DNA from: Pseudoprevotella muciniphila
Lineage (GTDB): Bacteria; Bacteroidota; Bacteroidia; Bacteroidales; Bacteroidaceae
DNA: 64,000 nucleotides
Direction of reading: 5' to 3'
NCBI RefSeq assembly: GCF_003265305.2
Contig: NZ_CP033459.1
Span: 2,666,001 to 2,730,000, forward strand
In this document: in pieces, positions 61,610-64,000 of the stretch
Layout of the letters: every line of letters starts with the position of its first letter
How positions within the stretch are numbered: the first letter of the stretch is position 1
Translations under genes and position numbers: made by a program
The notes under the pieces: generated by a model
The model's input: only the letters and a program-made list of their open reading frames with translations
What the model was told of the DNA's origin: nothing
Databases searched by the model: none

Positions 61610-62383
61610 ATGATAAGCCCTTTAGCATACGTCAATCCTGAAGCAAAAATTGGGAAAAATGTGGAGATTGGACCTTTCTGCTACATCGACAAGAATGTAG
61701 AGATAGGAGATAACAACGTTCTTATGAATAGCGTAACGGTTCTTGATGGAGCACGCATAGGGGAAGGCAATACATTCTTTCCGGGTGCTGTAATCAGTGC
61801 CATACCACAGGACCTGAAATTTGCAGGTGAGGAAACTACTGCTGAAATCGGAAACCACAACACCTTCAGAGAAAACGTAACTGTTAACAGAGGCACCGCT
61901 GCAAAAGGACGCACGGTAGTAGGTAACAACAATCTTATTATGGAAGGTGCCCATGTGGCTCACGATGTATTCGTTGGCAATGGTTGCATAATAGGAAATA
62001 CCACAAAACTTGCCGGAGAAGTCATAGTTGATGACTTTGCCATTCTTAGCGCATGCGTACTCGTACACCAATTCTGCAGAATAGGGAGTTATGTAATGGT
62101 TGGTGGAGGCTCAAGAACGAGCCAGGATATACCGCCTTTCATTATGGCAGCCAGAGAACCTATCGCATTTGTCGGCTTGAATATAGTTGGACTAAGGCGA
62201 AGAGGCTTCGATAAAAACATAATCGATAATATACACAATGCGTACCGCATTCTCTATCAAAATACAAAACTGCAGGCAGAAAGACTCGAACTCATCAAGA
62301 CTGAAGTACCACAGTCTAAAGAAATAGACTATATCGTGGATTTCGTAAAAACGTCAAAGAGAGGCATCATACAACCTGCATAA
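61610..62383 (+). CDS. lpxA: UDP-N-acetylglucosamine acyltransferase
   Basis: A 257-residue trimeric beta-helix enzyme for the first step of lipid A synthesis: 3-O-acylation of UDP-GlcNAc. Hexapeptide repeats run over about 1-190 (AKIGKNVEIGPFCYIDKNVEIGDN), with the catalytic histidine region MEGAHVAHDVFVGNG. A helical C-terminal domain follows (GLRRRGFDKNIIDNIHNAYRILY). Length and start are standard. It lies 13 bp after lpxC/fabZ. Confidence 0.97.
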   Translation: MISPLAYVNPEAKIGKNVEIGPFCYIDKNVEIGDNNVLMNSVTVLDGARIGEGNTFFPGAVISAIPQDLKFAGEETTAEIGNHNTFRENVTVNRGTAAKGRTVVGNNNLIMEGAHVAHDVFVGNGCIIGNTTKLAGEVIVDDFAILSACVLVHQFCRIGSYVMVGGGSRTSQDIPPFIMAAREPIAFVGLNIVGLRRRGFDKNIIDNIHNAYRILYQNTKLQAERLELIKTEVPQSKEIDYIVDFVKTSKRGIIQPA

Positions 62384-62432
62384 TAGTAGAACAACTGAAA
62401 TAATTACTGACACCGATCAATTTCTGAACATT

Positions 62433-62975
62433 ATGGTAATCAAATTGAAAATGGTTTGCGATGAGGTTGAAGGTTTTGTACGTGAATATCTCATCAGCGA
62501 TGAAGCAACATTTCTCGACTTAAATAAACTCATACTCGAATCGTGCGGATACCCCGATGATCAAATGACATCGTTTTATATCTTGAATGATGAATGGGAA
62601 CGCGGTGAACAAATCACACGCCAAGATATGGGTAGCGCGGCTGAAGATGACATCTATGTAATGGAGAATCTTAAACTCCGTGAATTTATCGACGACAAAG
62701 GCCAAAAACTGGAATTCGTGTTCGACCCATTCTCAGAACGCTCATTCTTCCTCAGTGTGAAAGATGTGCTTACAGGTGTGAAACAGGAAAAACCTGAAAT
62801 AAAGAGAATAAAAGGAGATGCACCAGTACACATAGCGGAACTCAATTATACGGCACCGGTAAATACGAAGATCACGCCTATAGAAGACTTTGAGGACGAT
62901 TTCTATGGGGCGGACCAGTTCGATGATGACGATTTGAGCCCTGAAGCATACGAGATAAGTCAGACACCATATTAA
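62433..62975 (+). CDS. pRiA4b ORF-3-like protein
   Basis: A 180-residue cytoplasmic protein. Its first ~110 residues (VREYLISDEATFLDLNKLILESCGYPDDQMTSFYI, then YVMENLKLREFIDDKGQKLEFVFDPF) follow the plasmid pRiA4b ORF-3-like domain. The tail is very acidic (EDFEDDFYGADQFDDDDLSPEAYE). The family has no agreed function, and its name reflects where it was first found. Here it stands inside the lipid A operon, 49 bp after lpxA and nine bases before miaA, and shows no signs of mobility. Confidence 0.75.
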   Translation: MVIKLKMVCDEVEGFVREYLISDEATFLDLNKLILESCGYPDDQMTSFYILNDEWERGEQITRQDMGSAAEDDIYVMENLKLREFIDDKGQKLEFVFDPFSERSFFLSVKDVLTGVKQEKPEIKRIKGDAPVHIAELNYTAPVNTKITPIEDFEDDFYGADQFDDDDLSPEAYEISQTPY

Positions 62976-62984
62976 GCAAAAGTC

Positions 62985-63881
62985 TTGCCACGTCTCATCG
63001 TAATAATCGGACCAACTGCTGTAGGCAAAACTCAGATAAGCCTCAACATAGCAGAGATGTTTCGATGCCCCATCATCAATGCAGACTCTCGACAAATTTA
63101 TCGGGATATTCCTATAGGCACGGCTGCACCAACTGCTGAAGAGCAAAAAAGGGTAACGCATTTCTTTGTAGGAAAACTCCCGCTCGATGAGTATTACAGT
63201 GCGGCACAGTATGAGGCGGATGTAATGAAACTGTTGCCACGGCTTTTTCAAACGCACGACAATCTTGTGCTCACAGGAGGCTCCATGCTCTACATAGATG
63301 CCGTATGTAAGGGACTGGACGATGTGCCCACAGTGGATCAGGAAACAAGACTCCTACTGAAACAAAAACTCCAGGAAGAAGGTCTCGAAAAACTTGTACA
63401 GGAATTGCGGCTCCTCGACCCTGCATATTATGATGCATGCGACAAGAACAATCCGAAACGTGTCGTACATGCACTCGAAATATGCTACATGACGGGAAAG
63501 CCGTTCTCTTCTTTTCATAGAAATGAAAGAAAGAAACGACCATTCGATATCGTCAAGGTAGGACTGCAACGACAACGTGAAGACCTTTTCAACAGAATAA
63601 ACGGCAGAGTAGATGTCATGATGCAGCAGGGATGGCTCGATGAGGCAAGGAAAGTCATCCAATACAGGCACTGCAACGCACTGAATACTGTTGGCTATAA
63701 AGAACTCTTCAAATATTTAGACAACGAATGGGAAATCAACTTTGCCCTTGAGAAAATAAGACGGAACACGCGAGTATATGCCAAAAAGCAGATGACGTGG
63801 TTCAAAAGAGACCCCGAAGTCAGATGGTTCCATCCGGATGAAGAGCAACAGATACTGAACTTCCTGGACAACGCGAAATAA
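62985..63881 (+). CDS. miaA: tRNA dimethylallyltransferase (TTG start)
   Basis: A 298-residue enzyme placing a dimethylallyl group on A37 of tRNAs reading UNN codons. Marks: Walker [10 protein letters not shown] (9-17), [34 protein letters not shown], and the C-terminal [25 protein letters not shown] and KQMTWFKRD. The start codon must be TTG: the only codon options upstream end at an in-frame TAA (62973-62975), the homologous first strand [11 protein letters not shown] begins right after it, and the next ATG lies within the domain. It follows the preceding gene by nine bases. Confidence 0.95.
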   Translation: MPRLIVIIGPTAVGKTQISLNIAEMFRCPIINADSRQIYRDIPIGTAAPTAEEQKRVTHFFVGKLPLDEYYSAAQYEADVMKLLPRLFQTHDNLVLTGGSMLYIDAVCKGLDDVPTVDQETRLLLKQKLQEEGLEKLVQELRLLDPAYYDACDKNNPKRVVHALEICYMTGKPFSSFHRNERKKRPFDIVKVGLQRQREDLFNRINGRVDVMMQQGWLDEARKVIQYRHCNALNTVGYKELFKYLDNEWEINFALEKIRRNTRVYAKKQMTWFKRDPEVRWFHPDEEQQILNFLDNAK

Positions 63882-63923
63882 CAAATAACAGAAACTAAAA
63901 AAGAGAAAAGGGAAAAGATACTT

Positions 63924-64000
63924 ATGTTTCTACTGAAAATACCACTATACCTTTGGAATGCCATAAAAGTAACCTTCGGGTGGTACTTTGGGCTGTATCG
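63924..64000 (+). CDS. Start of a further gene, cut by the window edge
   Basis: An ATG 42 bp after miaA opens a frame that stays open to the edge. The 25 visible residues begin MFLLKIPLYLWNAIKVTFGW and are hydrophobic, like a membrane or membrane-associated N-terminus. In lipid A operons an acyltransferase would fit, but too little is visible to name it. Confidence 0.45.
   Translation, partial: MFLLKIPLYLWNAIKVTFGWYFGLY

Noticed and set aside
1-64000. CRISPR arrays, tRNA or rRNA genes, integrases, intact insertion sequences
   Set aside because: None was seen on either strand: no regularly spaced repeats, no cloverleaf-like clusters near CCA ends, no transposase or integrase motifs.

Overview
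The window reads as a chromosomal segment of a Bacteroidota, order Bacteroidales, most like Prevotella. The support is: two SusC/SusD pairs; lipoproteins with acidic residues right after the lipidated cysteine (surface-export type signals); type IX secretion C-terminal tails on a CotH-like protein and a sialidase; a serine palmitoyltransferase; an LpxC-FabZ fusion inside an lpxD-lpxC/fabZ-lpxA-miaA run; and many promoters of the Bacteroidetes form TTTG-N18..22-TAnnTTTG. I see no tRNA, rRNA, CRISPR array, prophage or intact insertion sequence.

Layout. 0-5 kb: a self-inhibited Fic protein with its own operator-like repeats, a NahK-like sugar kinase, a secreted CotH/ricin-like protein, and an orphan promoter-terminator pair that looks like a small RNA gene. 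5-9 kb: a class II (B12) ribonucleotide reductase overlapped by folB, then an FtsX-like permease. 9-13.8 kb: a DUF4836-type lipoprotein, a zinc-ribbon membrane protein, two distantly related small secreted proteins, and a stand-alone LytTR regulator. The regulator has matching 21-bp-phased direct repeats in front of itself and in front of one small secreted gene. 13.9-16 kb: a VWA/macro-like fusion, a 75-bp imperfect palindrome and a NUDIX-wHTH regulator. 16-27 kb: housekeeping genes (aroE, menG/ubiE, nagB, nadE, a lipid kinase, serine palmitoyltransferase, HtrA, a zinc-ribbon coiled-coil protein, NIF3). 27-40 kb: GH25 lysozyme, a large secreted sialidase, clpB, an HD protein, a DUF2971-like protein, nrnA, rpe, a 41-aa small gene, an ECF sigma factor and a TIGR01212-type radical SAM protein.

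40.4-58.9 kb is the most distinctive part: seven co-directional genes, FAS1 lipoprotein - SusC - SusD - FAS1 lipoprotein - FAS1 lipoprotein - SusC - SusD, with one recognisable promoter at the front and a very strong terminator at the end. It holds no glycoside hydrolase, lyase or protease. Upstream of its promoter are three TGTTAA words exactly 10 bp apart. A similarly placed two-copy array precedes the NUDIX-wHTH regulator gene.

58.9-64 kb is the lipid A operon (lpxD, lpxC/fabZ, lpxA), followed by a pRiA4b ORF-3-like gene, miaA (TTG start) and the first codons of one more gene.

Many gene starts were moved downstream of the longest open frame because the -7 promoter element lies inside the longer frame. 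Functional calls come from motifs and remembered family features. No database search was run.
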